Below, piece by piece: positions 53,162-61,139 of a stretch of 61,139 nucleotides of DNA; the stretch's first letter is position 1; each line of letters opens with the position of its first letter. The stretch comes from an uncultured Mycoplasmatota bacterium (lineage in GTDB: Bacteria; Bacillota_I; Bacilli_A; RF39; UBA660). The notes below the pieces were generated by a model, which was not told where the DNA came from, did no database searches, and saw only the letters and a list, made by a program, of their open reading frames with translations. Position numbers and translations under genes: made by a program. The stretch spans positions 1 to 61,139 of the forward strand of contig USGV01000008.1 in assembly GCA_900554305.1 (NCBI GenBank), given 5' to 3'.

Positions 53162-54164
53162 TGAAAAGAAGTGTATGGGTTGTGGTGTGATATTACAAGA
53201 TGAAAATATATTGCAGGAAGGCTATACGACTAGTTTGGAAAACGATATTTGTCAGAGATGTTTTCGTATGAAAAATTATGGTGAATATCAGACTATTGCG
53301 AAATCTAATGAGGAGTACTTATCTATTTTAAAAAGTGTTGGCGAGACTAAAGATTTAGTTTTATATATTACAGATTTATTAAATGTGGATAAGGATCTTG
53401 TTAAAGTAAGAGAACTTATTCCAAATAAGATGATTTTGGTTTTAAATAAAAAAGATGCTTTACCTAAATCTGTAAAAGAAGAAAAACTCATCCAATATTT
53501 TAAAGATATGAATTTGAATTTTGAAGAGATTATTGTCGTTAGTGTTAATAAGAATTATAATATTGACTATTTACTTAAAAGAATAAAATATTATCAAACT
53601 AGCAAGAATGTTTATGCTATAGGGCATACTAATGCCGGAAAGAGTAGTTTGATTAATAAATTAATAAAAAATTATTCGGATAAGACACAAGAAATTACTA
53701 TGTCTCCACTTCCTTCTACAACTTTAAATACTATTACGATTGAAATTAATGATTATTTAACATTGGTTGATACTCCAGGTCTTATTGATAACGGTTCTAT
53801 TTTAAATATTGTTTCTCCTAAAATGGTAAAGAAAATTTCTCCAGTGAAAGAAATTAAACCTAAAACTTATCAAATTCGTAAAAATCAATCTATTATTATC
53901 GAAGACTTTTTAAGAATTGATTATGTTGATGGTGTCAAGAATAGTTTTACTTTATATGTATCTAATGACTTAAAGGTTAAAAGACTTCTTAATTCTAGTA
54001 ATAAGGACGATTTAAAGGATTTAAATAAAACAACTTATCAAGTAAAATATGGGGAAGATTTGGTTGTCTCTGGTTTAGGGTTTATTAAGATGGTAGATAA
54101 GTGTGAAATTGATGTTTATATTGATCAGAATGTGGATACGTTTTTAAGAAAGAACTTAATTTAA
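53154..54164 (+). CDS. yqeH: Ribosome biogenesis GTPase YqeH
   Basis: 336 residues. N-terminal treble-clef zinc finger (CMGCG ... CQRC), then a permuted GTPase: NKKD (G4) before GHTNAGKSSLINK (G1) and DTPG (G3). Needed for 30S assembly. The ATG at 53154 follows AGAGGT; the longer frame from 53118 lies inside yqeG. aroE and yhbY, the usual next genes, are not here. Confidence 0.94.
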   Translation: MTSEKKCMGCGVILQDENILQEGYTTSLENDICQRCFRMKNYGEYQTIAKSNEEYLSILKSVGETKDLVLYITDLLNVDKDLVKVRELIPNKMILVLNKKDALPKSVKEEKLIQYFKDMNLNFEEIIVVSVNKNYNIDYLLKRIKYYQTSKNVYAIGHTNAGKSSLINKLIKNYSDKTQEITMSPLPSTTLNTITIEINDYLTLVDTPGLIDNGSILNIVSPKMVKKISPVKEIKPKTYQIRKNQSIIIEDFLRIDYVDGVKNSFTLYVSNDLKVKRLLNSSNKDDLKDLNKTTYQVKYGEDLVVSGLGFIKMVDKCEIDVYIDQNVDTFLRKNLI

Positions 54165-54176
54165 TTATGTTCTTTT
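54149..54176 (+). terminator. Probable terminator at the yqeH stop
   Basis: AAAGAAC / GTTCTTT (54149-54155 with 54169-54175) enclosing the stop, then TTT. Confidence 0.65.
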
Positions 54177-54226
54177 TTGTTGTATTTTTATTATTTTGAC
54201 ATTAGAATACTAGTGAGGTGATTTTA

Positions 54227-54802
54227 GTGTTGCTTTTTCGTACAAGTTTAGAAGTGGAAGAAAAGTATGATGAGTATATGAATGCTGATTCTGCTAAAGA
54301 ATTAAAGGATGCTATGACTTGGTTAGAGTTTTATATTGGAGAAATGAATGAGTTTGCAGACGTTGGATGGCATGAAATTAGAAAAGATAAAGTGGAATAT
54401 GTGAAAGCTTCTCTTTTAAGTATATTTCGAAATGTTATAGTGGGAATTACTAATCCTCTTGCTATTAAAGCAGAGATGGAGGTTATTGAGAAGCAAATTG
54501 AATTGGCTCAGACTTTTTGCTCTTTGGAAGAGGAGCTTTTAGATAGTATGAATGATAGTAACTATCAAGAAGTTTTGAATTTAGGAAGTTTTTGTTATTC
54601 TACTTATGTTGATTTGGAACGCGGTATGATTTTAAGTCAAGATGCAATTTATTATAATATTAATTCAGGGGTAGAGCAGGAGTATCAGCCATCTATGGTT
54701 TCTTCTATTATAGATTCTTCTTGCCTGGTTCAAGATTTTGTTAAGAAGAAGATGTCAGGAATAAAAAATACAGAAGTAGTGGAAAAAGTTAAGAAAATGT
54801 GA
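54227..54802 (+). CDS. Orphan helical protein upstream of dnaG
   Basis: 191 residues from a GTG 5 bp after GAGGTGA; a TTG one codon later or a GTG at 54218 are alternatives. Soluble, strongly acidic, predicted nearly all helical. It ends just before the dnaG promoter. I do not recognise it. Confidence 0.7.
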   Translation: MLLFRTSLEVEEKYDEYMNADSAKELKDAMTWLEFYIGEMNEFADVGWHEIRKDKVEYVKASLLSIFRNVIVGITNPLAIKAEMEVIEKQIELAQTFCSLEEELLDSMNDSNYQEVLNLGSFCYSTYVDLERGMILSQDAIYYNINSGVEQEYQPSMVSSIIDSSCLVQDFVKKKMSGIKNTEVVEKVKKM

Positions 54803-54808
54803 TATAAT
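54803..54808 (+). promoter_or_regulatory. -10 box upstream of dnaG-rpoD
   Basis: TATAAT directly after the previous TGA, 28 bp before the dnaG start. Confidence 0.5.
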
Positions 54809-54835
54809 TAGTAATGTTTTATAGGAGTGATGTCA

Positions 54836-56578
54836 ATGAATAATGAACTTGCGAACGAAATACGTAGTAAGTGTGATATCGTTGATATCGTAGGAGAGAG
54901 AATTCCTTTAGTGGCGAGAGGAAAAAACTTTTTTGGTGTTTGTCCTTTTCATGACGATTCTAATCCTTCTTTGTGTGTGTCACGTGAGAAACAAATATAT
55001 ACTTGCTTTTCTTGTCATGCCACAGGAAATGTGTTTACTTTTTTAATGAATTATGAACATATGGATTTTAAAGAGACTCTGCATTATTTAGGAGAAAGAG
55101 TTGGTGTGGATGTATCTGGTGTTCGTATTCAGAAAAAAAATACGAAGTTTGATCCATTTTATGAAGCATATCAACTTTCTTTAAAATATTTTCAAAATAA
55201 TTTACTCTCTAAGATAGGAAAAGATGCTAGGAATTATTTAGCGACTCGTAAGATTGATGATAGTGTTATTAAAGAATTTGAAATTGGTTTATCACTTGAT
55301 AGTAGTGATGATTTAACTAAATTACTTGTTAGTAAAAAATATAATTTAGGAGATTTAAATAAGATTGGTTTATCTAGTGATGATAGAGATGTTTATATCG
55401 ATCGTATTATGTTTCCTTTGTATGACTTAAGCGGAAAAGTTGTAGGATTTAGTGGAAGAATTTATCATGATAATGGTCAAAATAAATATTTAAATACGAG
55501 AGAAACACCTATTTTTAAAAAGGGACAGTTGTTATACCATTATCATATTGCGAGAGAAGAGTGTAGATTAAAAAAATCTGTTATTATTATGGAAGGCTTT
55601 ATGGATGTTATCAGAGCTAGTACGATTGGTGTTCGTAATACTGTAGCTTTGATGGGTACGGCTCTTACTCATGAACAATTGGAATTAATAAAAAGGCTTT
55701 CTACGAATATTATTTTATGTTTAGATGGTGATGATCCTGGAGTTCATGCAACACTTTCTATAGGTGATATGCTTTTAGAAGAAGGAATAGAGCCTAGAGT
55801 ATTAGTGCTTCCTAATCCGGATGATCCAGATAGTTTTATTTTAAATCATGGTAAGGAAAGCTTTTTAAATTTATTAGATAGTGCTGTTACATTTAATGAT
55901 TTTAAGTTACGTAAATTAAAAGAGAAAGTTGATTTCCGTAGTGATGAAGAAACAGCACAATATATTAACCAAGTATTACAGGAGACTGTTAAGGTACAGG
56001 ATCCTATTAGAGTAGAAATAATACTTAAAAAACTTGCAAAAGAATTTGATTTGAGTTATAATACACTGGAAATGCGTTTTCGTGAATTAGAAAAACCTAA
56101 ACCAAGAGAAAAACCAGTAGTAGTTACATATCACAAAACAAAGAAAAAAACAAAGTATGAAAAAGCCATGGAACAAATACTTTACTTTATGCTTAATAAT
56201 GACTGGGTAATTAGCCAATTTGAGAAGGAGAAAATTATATTTCCTAATGAGGGGAGTCGTTTATTAGCAAGTGAAATTGTTTATTATTATACGACTTATG
56301 GTCATATTAATATTCCTGACTTTTATACTTATGTTCAAGATAAAGAAGAAGTTGTAAATTTTCTTAATGATATTTTAGCAGGAAATTATTTGGAATCTAC
56401 TACCCGCGATGAATTATTTGAGTATTTTGGAGTGATTCGAGAATATAGTCGTACTCAAGAGATTAAGAGACTTACTAATTCATTGTCAAAGGAAGTTGAT
56501 CCTATAATTCAAGCTGAAATTGCTGAGAAGATTCGGAAGTTACGGATAGGAGATAATAAGAATGGTTGGAGAAATTAA
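54836..56578 (+). CDS. dnaG: DNA primase
   Basis: 580 residues. N-terminal zinc domain ([10 protein letters not shown] ... CFSCH), RNA polymerase core with Toprim ([17 protein letters not shown]), and a C-terminal helicase-binding domain (about 440-580). Synthesises primers for replication. The ATG at 54836 was chosen, 8 bp after AGGAG. It overlaps rpoD by 17 bp, as in the classic dnaG-rpoD operon. Confidence 0.96.
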   Translation: MNNELANEIRSKCDIVDIVGERIPLVARGKNFFGVCPFHDDSNPSLCVSREKQIYTCFSCHATGNVFTFLMNYEHMDFKETLHYLGERVGVDVSGVRIQKKNTKFDPFYEAYQLSLKYFQNNLLSKIGKDARNYLATRKIDDSVIKEFEIGLSLDSSDDLTKLLVSKKYNLGDLNKIGLSSDDRDVYIDRIMFPLYDLSGKVVGFSGRIYHDNGQNKYLNTRETPIFKKGQLLYHYHIAREECRLKKSVIIMEGFMDVIRASTIGVRNTVALMGTALTHEQLELIKRLSTNIILCLDGDDPGVHATLSIGDMLLEEGIEPRVLVLPNPDDPDSFILNHGKESFLNLLDSAVTFNDFKLRKLKEKVDFRSDEETAQYINQVLQETVKVQDPIRVEIILKKLAKEFDLSYNTLEMRFRELEKPKPREKPVVVTYHKTKKKTKYEKAMEQILYFMLNNDWVISQFEKEKIIFPNEGSRLLASEIVYYYTTYGHINIPDFYTYVQDKEEVVNFLNDILAGNYLESTTRDELFEYFGVIREYSRTQEIKRLTNSLSKEVDPIIQAEIAEKIRKLRIGDNKNGWRN

Positions 56579-57653
56579 AACAGTTGAAGAAAGAAAACAA
56601 AAATTACTAGCGTTAGGAAAAAAACAGGGGTATATTACCTATGAACAGTTAGCTGATGAATTAAAGGGATTAGATATTGATAGTGATACTTTAGATGAAC
56701 TTTATAATGCTTTGATGGAAGCAGAAATCGATATTGTTTCTGAAGATGGTAGTGATGATGCCTCAGGTGAGGAAATTACAGAAGATGTTTCTGTAGAAAA
56801 CTTAACTTTATCTAAAGATGTTAAGATTAATGATCCGGTTCGTATGTATTTGAAAGAAATCGGACGTATTAATTTGCTTACTAGTGATGAAGAATTTGAA
56901 TATGCTAAACGTGCAGAAGAAGGAGATGAGGAGGCAAAGAGAATGCTTGCTGAATCTAATTTGCGTTTAGTTGTTAGTATCGCAAAAAGATACGTGGGAC
57001 GTGGAATGTTATTTTTGGATTTAATTCAAGAAGGTAATATTGGACTTATGAAAGCCGTTGACAAGTTTGATCCAACGAAGGGTTATAAATTTTCTACTTA
57101 TGCAACTTGGTGGATTCGTCAAGCAATTACTCGTGCAATTGCAGACCAAGCTAGAACGATTCGTGTTCCAGTACATATGGTAGAAACTATTAATAAACTT
57201 GCTCGTGTTCAACGTCAATTAACACAAGATTTGAATAGAGAACCAACAGATGAAGAAATAGCTAAAAAGTTGGGTATTTCTATTGAAAAGGTTCGTGAAG
57301 TATATAAGATTTCTCAAGATCCAGTTTCACTAGAGACTCCAATTGGTGAGGAAGATGATTCGCACTTAGGAGACTTTATTAAAGATGAAAGAACTATGGG
57401 TCCTGAAGAATATGCAACCATCGAAATGTTAAAAGAAGAGCTTCAAGGTGTTTTAGGAACACTTACTGACCGTGAAGAAAAAGTATTACGTTTACGTTTT
57501 GGACTTGATGATGGACAATGTCGTACACTTGAAGAAGTTGGTCAAATCTTTGGTGTTACACGTGAAAGAATTCGTCAAATTGAAGCAAAGGCATTACGTA
57601 AGTTAAGACATCCATCTCGTTCTAGAAAATTAAAGGATTTTTTAACTGATTAA
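56562..57653 (+). CDS. rpoD: Primary sigma factor RpoD (SigA)
   Basis: 363 residues. Region 1.1 (1-70) with an acidic linker, 1.2 ([13 protein letters not shown]), region 2 ([52 protein letters not shown]), region 3, and region 4 ([24 protein letters not shown] end). Length and domains match SigA of Bacilli. Its preference for TTGACA/TATAAT agrees with the promoters seen in this window. Confidence 0.97.
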   Translation: MVGEIKTVEERKQKLLALGKKQGYITYEQLADELKGLDIDSDTLDELYNALMEAEIDIVSEDGSDDASGEEITEDVSVENLTLSKDVKINDPVRMYLKEIGRINLLTSDEEFEYAKRAEEGDEEAKRMLAESNLRLVVSIAKRYVGRGMLFLDLIQEGNIGLMKAVDKFDPTKGYKFSTYATWWIRQAITRAIADQARTIRVPVHMVETINKLARVQRQLTQDLNREPTDEEIAKKLGISIEKVREVYKISQDPVSLETPIGEEDDSHLGDFIKDERTMGPEEYATIEMLKEELQGVLGTLTDREEKVLRLRFGLDDGQCRTLEEVGQIFGVTRERIRQIEAKALRKLRHPSRSRKLKDFLTD

Positions 57654-58318
57654 TGAAAATTAATGATAGATTAAAAAAAATAGGGGATTTAGTGGAAGCT
57701 AATTCCTTTTGTTTAGATGTTGGATGTGACCATGCTTTTTTGGATATTTACTTAGTACAAAAAGATAAGAATATTAGAGCTGTAGCGAGTGATGTAGCAG
57801 AAGGACCACTTAGTCATGCTAGAGAAAATATTAGGAAATATCATTTGGAAAAAGAGATAGAGTGTCGTTTAGGAAATGGATTAGATACTTATAGTGATGA
57901 TATTAATACTATTATTATTTCTGGTATGGGTGGAAGAAGTATGATTGGTATTTTTAAAAGTCATATGGAAGTATTAAAGAAGGTTGATACTATTATTCTT
58001 AGTCCTAATAATTATCAAGTAGATGTTAAAAAGTTTCTATGTAAACATAAATTTTATCTTCAAAATGAAGAATTAGTTAAAGATGGAAAGTATATTTATC
58101 AGATATTGGTTTTTAAAAAAGGAAAGAAGAGATATACTAGAAAACAATATTTCTTTGGTCCGGTTTTATTAGAGAAAAAGGAAAAATTATTTGAGGAGTA
58201 TTATAAACGTGAACTTGTATCTCGTGAAATATTAATAAAAGTATTGCCTAAAAATTATCGATGGAAGAAGTTTTTAGTAAGAAGAGAAATTAAGTTATTA
58301 AAGGAAGAAATAAATTAA
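57653..58318 (+). CDS. trmK: tRNA (adenine22-N1)-methyltransferase TrmK
   Basis: 221 residues. Class I SAM fold: LDVGCDHAFLDIYL, ASDVAEGPL, and the family motif IISGMGGRSM followed by LSPNN. C-terminal coiled coil (about 160-221). The ATG overlaps the rpoD TAA by one base; the order rpoD-trmK is that of B. subtilis. Confidence 0.93.
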   Translation: MKINDRLKKIGDLVEANSFCLDVGCDHAFLDIYLVQKDKNIRAVASDVAEGPLSHARENIRKYHLEKEIECRLGNGLDTYSDDINTIIISGMGGRSMIGIFKSHMEVLKKVDTIILSPNNYQVDVKKFLCKHKFYLQNEELVKDGKYIYQILVFKKGKKRYTRKQYFFGPVLLEKKEKLFEEYYKRELVSREILIKVLPKNYRWKKFLVRREIKLLKEEIN

Positions 58319-58340
58319 TACGATTTTTCTTCTTTTTTTT
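58301..58340 (+). terminator. Terminator of dnaG-rpoD-trmK
   Basis: GAAGAAA / TTTCTTC (58304-58310 with 58326-58332) with a long loop containing the trmK stop, then T8. Confidence 0.6.
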
Positions 58341-58367
58341 GTGCTATACTCTTTTAAAGAGGTGTTT

Positions 58368-59225
58368 ATGGTGAAAGAGAAGTTTTTAGAAATCAAGGAG
58401 AAAAATCTGGATTCTTCTTTAGATCAATTGCTTTATTATACTTATCAGTCCATGTCTACAGATTTGCCGTTTGAACAAGTTAAGGACGATATTTTAAGCG
58501 AGTTACAAATTGATGAGATGGAATATTATTTAAAGGGTGTCGATCCAAAACTTCGTAGTTATGTAGAGGAAAATGTTTTTCCGTTATGGGAGTTAAATGA
58601 TAAGGGACATGGTCCAATTCATAGAACAGAAGTTATTAGAAGAATCTTTGCTTTAAATGAAACTTTTCATTTAAAGCTTAATCCTAATATGCTTTTTGTA
58701 ATAGCGAGTTATCATGATGTTGGTAAGTATATTGATCATAAGAAACATCATCTAATTGCAGCAGAGAAGTTTATGGAAGATGTGGGAATGAAGAGATTTT
58801 TTAATGATGATGAGAGAGTTATAATGAAGGAAGCTATGGAAGATCATCGTTCTTCTAAAGAGGATGAACCTAGAAGTGTTTATGGCAAACTAATCTCTTC
58901 TGCTGATAGAAATACAACAATTGAAATGGTTTTTATTCGTAGTTTCTTTGTTGCGAAAGATAGAATGCCAGATATGAATATTAATGAATATTTAGATTAT
59001 ACGGTTAATCGTTTAAGAAAAAGGTATGGCGAAGAAAATCCAGAAAATATGTTTTTTGAAGACGATGTTTATCAAGTGTTTTTAAAAGATATGAGAAACT
59101 TACTTTCTAGGCCGGATGATTTTAAGAATTTATATTGTAGTATCAATCATATTACTGATCGTAGTAAGAATGTAGATTCTTATTCTGGTGTTGTTGATTA
59201 TGGTAAAGTTTATCAAAAACTCTAA
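58368..59225 (+). CDS. HD-domain phosphohydrolase
   Basis: 285 residues. A helical N-terminal part (1-75) and an HD domain: H in GHGPIHRTEV, HD in ASYHDVGKYI, H in KEAMEDHRSS and D in SSADRNTT, the order of metal ligands in HD hydrolases. Likely acts on a nucleotide or small phosphoester. ATG at 58368 with AGAGGTG. Substrate unknown. Confidence 0.82.
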   Translation: MVKEKFLEIKEKNLDSSLDQLLYYTYQSMSTDLPFEQVKDDILSELQIDEMEYYLKGVDPKLRSYVEENVFPLWELNDKGHGPIHRTEVIRRIFALNETFHLKLNPNMLFVIASYHDVGKYIDHKKHHLIAAEKFMEDVGMKRFFNDDERVIMKEAMEDHRSSKEDEPRSVYGKLISSADRNTTIEMVFIRSFFVAKDRMPDMNINEYLDYTVNRLRKRYGEENPENMFFEDDVYQVFLKDMRNLLSRPDDFKNLYCSINHITDRSKNVDSYSGVVDYGKVYQKL

Positions 59226-59248
59226 TTCTTATTAGAGTTTTTTTTCTT
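59216..59248 (+). terminator. Terminator overlapping the HD gene stop
   Basis: 10- to 11-bp stem AAAACTCTAA / TTAGAGTTTT with the stop TAA in the left arm, then a T-run leading to an extended -10 (TGG-TATAAT, 59252-59260). Confidence 0.85.
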
Positions 59249-59283
59249 TTATGGTATAATTTATTAGAATAGGGGAAGATTTT

Positions 59284-60153
59284 ATGACTAGAGAATTAAA
59301 GGCCTTGGCATTTAGTATGATTTATAATTTTATTATTTCTATTATCAAGCTTTTTGGTGGGATGTTTTTTCATTTGGGAAGTTTATTTGCTGATGGCCTT
59401 CATACATTAAGTGATTTTATTACAGATTTAATTTCTTTTCTTGGCGTACACCTTTCTAAAAAACGTCCTACAAAGCATCATCCTTTTGGGTTTGGAAGAG
59501 TAGAATATCTTACTAATTTATTTGTGGGAATGTTACTTGTTATTTTAGCTATTTATATTATTATTCAAGGCTTTTTAAGTAAGGCTTTTTTTCCAGATAA
59601 TAGTATATTTTTACTTCTTCTTACTGTTTTTTTGTTGAAACTTGTTGTTTTAATATTTTTAAAATTTGCAAATGGAGAAATTCGTAGTCAAGTATTAATT
59701 ACTTCTTTGAGAGAAGCTAAGGCTGACTTATATTCTACACTTATTGTTTTTATTGTAGTTTTGTGCTTGAAGTTTTCTAGTTATTTTCCTATCTTGGAAT
59801 ATGCAGATATGATTGGTTCTAGTATTATTGGGCTTATGGTTTTATCAATGTCGTTAAAAATCATTTCTGAAAATTCCTTATCGCTACTTGGAGAAGCAGA
59901 AATAGATTCTCAATTGGTTAATGATATTCGTGAATTTATTCTCCATTTTCGTGGAGTAAAAGATACTAAGTTCACACTTATTAAGTATGGTGATTATTAT
60001 CAAATCCATGTTATGTTAGAAGTTAGCCATACTTTAACTGTTCGTCAAATTTCTAATTTAGAACGTAAATTAAAGAAAGAGTTGGTAAGGCATCGGTCTT
60101 TTCATGTAAAGTATCCAACTATTTATATTACCAACGATTTAGAAAGGGAGTGA
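59284..60153 (+). CDS. Cation diffusion facilitator transporter, copy 1
   Basis: 289 residues, six transmembrane helices and a C-terminal domain (about 205-289). TM2 reads ADGLHTLSDF with H40 and D44 as site-A ligands; TM5 gives E144 and D148. HHPFGFGRVEYLTNLFVG is the CDF loop. Exports a divalent metal (zinc, iron or manganese) by proton antiport. It is followed after 4 bp by a close paralogue. Confidence 0.9.
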   Translation: MTRELKALAFSMIYNFIISIIKLFGGMFFHLGSLFADGLHTLSDFITDLISFLGVHLSKKRPTKHHPFGFGRVEYLTNLFVGMLLVILAIYIIIQGFLSKAFFPDNSIFLLLLTVFLLKLVVLIFLKFANGEIRSQVLITSLREAKADLYSTLIVFIVVLCLKFSSYFPILEYADMIGSSIIGLMVLSMSLKIISENSLSLLGEAEIDSQLVNDIREFILHFRGVKDTKFTLIKYGDYYQIHVMLEVSHTLTVRQISNLERKLKKELVRHRSFHVKYPTIYITNDLERE

Positions 60154-60157
60154 TGTT

Positions 60158-61021
60158 ATGGGAAGAGAAGCAAGTGTTTTAATATTTAGTATGGTTTCTA
60201 ATTTAGTAATAGCGGTTTTTAAAATTGTTGGTGGAATCCTTTTTCAATTTGGTTCTTTGCTTGCGGATGGGTTGCAGACATTTAGTGATTTTGTTACGGA
60301 TGTTGTTTCTTTTTTTGGAGCTAAGTTTTCGAAAAAGCAACCGACTAGGAGTCATCCATTTGGTTTTGGAAAAGTGGAATATCTTACAAATTTATTTGTA
60401 GGAGTGTTGTTGCATTTGTTGTCTATCTTTATTATTATTAATGGTATTTTTAGTACTTGGCATATTCCAGAACTTTTAGTTTTATGGTTATTAATCATTT
60501 GTTTTATAATTAAAGTTATCGTAATAGTTTATTTATATGTTGTTGGTAAAAAGATTAATAGTCAGTTGTTAATTACTTCGTTTGAAGAGTCTAAAATGGA
60601 TTTATATTCTTCTTTTGGTGTTATTGTTGCGACTATATTATTACAGTTTTCTAATAGTATTTATATTTTTCGCTATGTTGATTTAGTTGTTGGCATTATT
60701 ATTGGTCTTCTTGTTTTGAAGACAGCATTAGATATCTTAATTGAAAACTCTATGAATTTGATTGGTAAAGTAGAAGTGGATTCTAAGCTTAGTAAAGAGA
60801 TAGAAGAGTTCCTTCTAAATATTCCAGGAGTAGAGAAGGTTAAATTATTTCTTATTCGCTATGGTAAGTATTATAAATTACAAATGATTGTAGAAATGGA
60901 TTCTAGACTTACTTTACGCCAGGTTACGAATTTAGAAGAAAAGATGAAAAGAGAGTTAGTTAGGCATAGAAACTTTCATGTAAAGTATCCAACTATTTAT
61001 GTTACTAGTCATTTAGATTAG
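60158..61021 (+). CDS. Cation diffusion facilitator transporter, copy 2
   Basis: 287 residues, collinear with copy 1 along its whole length, including the FHVKYPTIY C-terminus. Site A in TM2 has Q40 instead of H40 (ADGLQTFSDF), with D44, E144 and D148 kept. The pair may form a heterodimer or handle different metals. AAAGGGAG site, same operon as copy 1. Confidence 0.9.
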   Translation: MGREASVLIFSMVSNLVIAVFKIVGGILFQFGSLLADGLQTFSDFVTDVVSFFGAKFSKKQPTRSHPFGFGKVEYLTNLFVGVLLHLLSIFIIINGIFSTWHIPELLVLWLLIICFIIKVIVIVYLYVVGKKINSQLLITSFEESKMDLYSSFGVIVATILLQFSNSIYIFRYVDLVVGIIIGLLVLKTALDILIENSMNLIGKVEVDSKLSKEIEEFLLNIPGVEKVKLFLIRYGKYYKLQMIVEMDSRLTLRQVTNLEEKMKRELVRHRNFHVKYPTIYVTSHLD

Positions 61022-61061
61022 AGTATAAAAAAAGCATTCGTTTTGATGAAGTTGTAAGATA

Positions 61062-61105
61062 AAAGTAGACACAAAAAAAGATGCGTTTACTTTTTTATTT
61101 TGCTA
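61062..61105 (+). terminator. Terminator after the CDF pair
   Basis: AAAAGTAGAC pairs with GTTTACTTTT (one G-T) around an A-rich loop, then TTATTTT. Confidence 0.7.
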
Positions 61106-61129
61106 AAATTAAATTAAGGAGATGATAGA

Positions 61130-61139
61130 ATGCAAAAAG
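61130..61139 (+). CDS. Start of a gene cut by the window end
   Basis: An ATG at 61130, 7 bp after a good AAGGAGA site, begins a frame reading M-Q-K that runs off the window. Nothing can be said about the product. Confidence 0.5.

Noticed and set aside
1..61139. Recoded TGA as tryptophan
   Set aside because: TGA ends several genes, including relA and the 14735, 7487 and 54227 genes, at sensible positions. Tryptophan codons in conserved sites are TGG.
1..61139. CRISPR arrays, insertion sequences, rRNA or tRNA genes
   Set aside because: I looked for regular repeats, transposase-like proteins and conserved RNA motifs and saw none.

Overview
The window is about 61 kb of AT-rich chromosome (roughly 30% G+C by eye) from a low-GC Gram-positive bacterium. 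The code is standard: several genes end in TGA, for example relA, whose TGA overlaps the dtd start, so this is not a TGA=Trp mollicute. Gene order follows Bacillus subtilis in several blocks: rbgA-rnhB-topA-xerC; comN-secDF-relA-dtd-hisS-aspS with a 6S RNA before tcdA; lexA divergent from a small SOS-like gene; murG-murB-ftsQ-ftsA-ftsZ; yqeG-yqeH; dnaG-rpoD-trmK. A full-length SigK homologue with a pro-sequence-like N-terminus points to a lineage of spore-forming ancestry. My best guess is an uncultured gut Bacilli lineage (Erysipelotrichia/RF39-like). That placement is inference. I see no prophage, insertion sequence, CRISPR array, rRNA or tRNA gene.

Layout. 1-1.0 kb: small membrane protein, DUF4177-like protein, flavodoxin. 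1.1-8.4 kb: rbgA, an rnhB fused to a nucleotidyltransferase-like domain, topA, an orphan protein, xerC, and a recognisable ADP-ribosyltransferase. 8.5-16.5 kb: comN, secDF, relA, dtd, an AI-2E family permease, an M3-like metallopeptidase, and an orphan with a consensus promoter. 16.5-23.3 kb: T-box, hisS with a Cys/His-rich tail, aspS, a membrane-anchored TasA-like protein, a hydrolase, 6S RNA, an orphan, tcdA. 23.4-32.5 kb: lexA and its divergent small membrane protein, polA, mutM, pyk, two exported/membrane proteins (one with a C39-like peptidase domain), small orphans. 32.6-34.4 kb (minus strand): gmk, tmcAL. 34.5-44 kb: cell-wall and division cluster, interrupted by three tandem paralogous polytopic proteins resembling GT-C glycosyltransferases. 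44-50 kb: arginase, murE, VanZ-like protein, Wzx-like flippase, coiled-coil membrane proteins. 50-61 kb: sigK, polysaccharide deacetylase, yqeG, yqeH, dnaG, rpoD, trmK, an HD protein and two tandem CDF transporters.

How it works together. Most recognisable genes serve DNA replication and repair, translation, envelope growth and division. Between them sit about a dozen lineage-specific proteins, most with their own short promoter and terminator. Intergenic space is very compact. A stop codon often lies inside a terminator hairpin, and the T-tract is followed within about 20 bp by a -10 box, often of the extended TGnTATAAT type, for the next gene.

The items most worth a second look are the intracellular-looking ADP-ribosyltransferase next to xerC, the nucleotidyltransferase-RNase HII fusion, the GT-C-like triplet inside the division cluster, the lexA-divergent SOS small protein, the metal-binding-like HisS tail, and the hisS-aspS T-box that appears to read tRNA-Asp.
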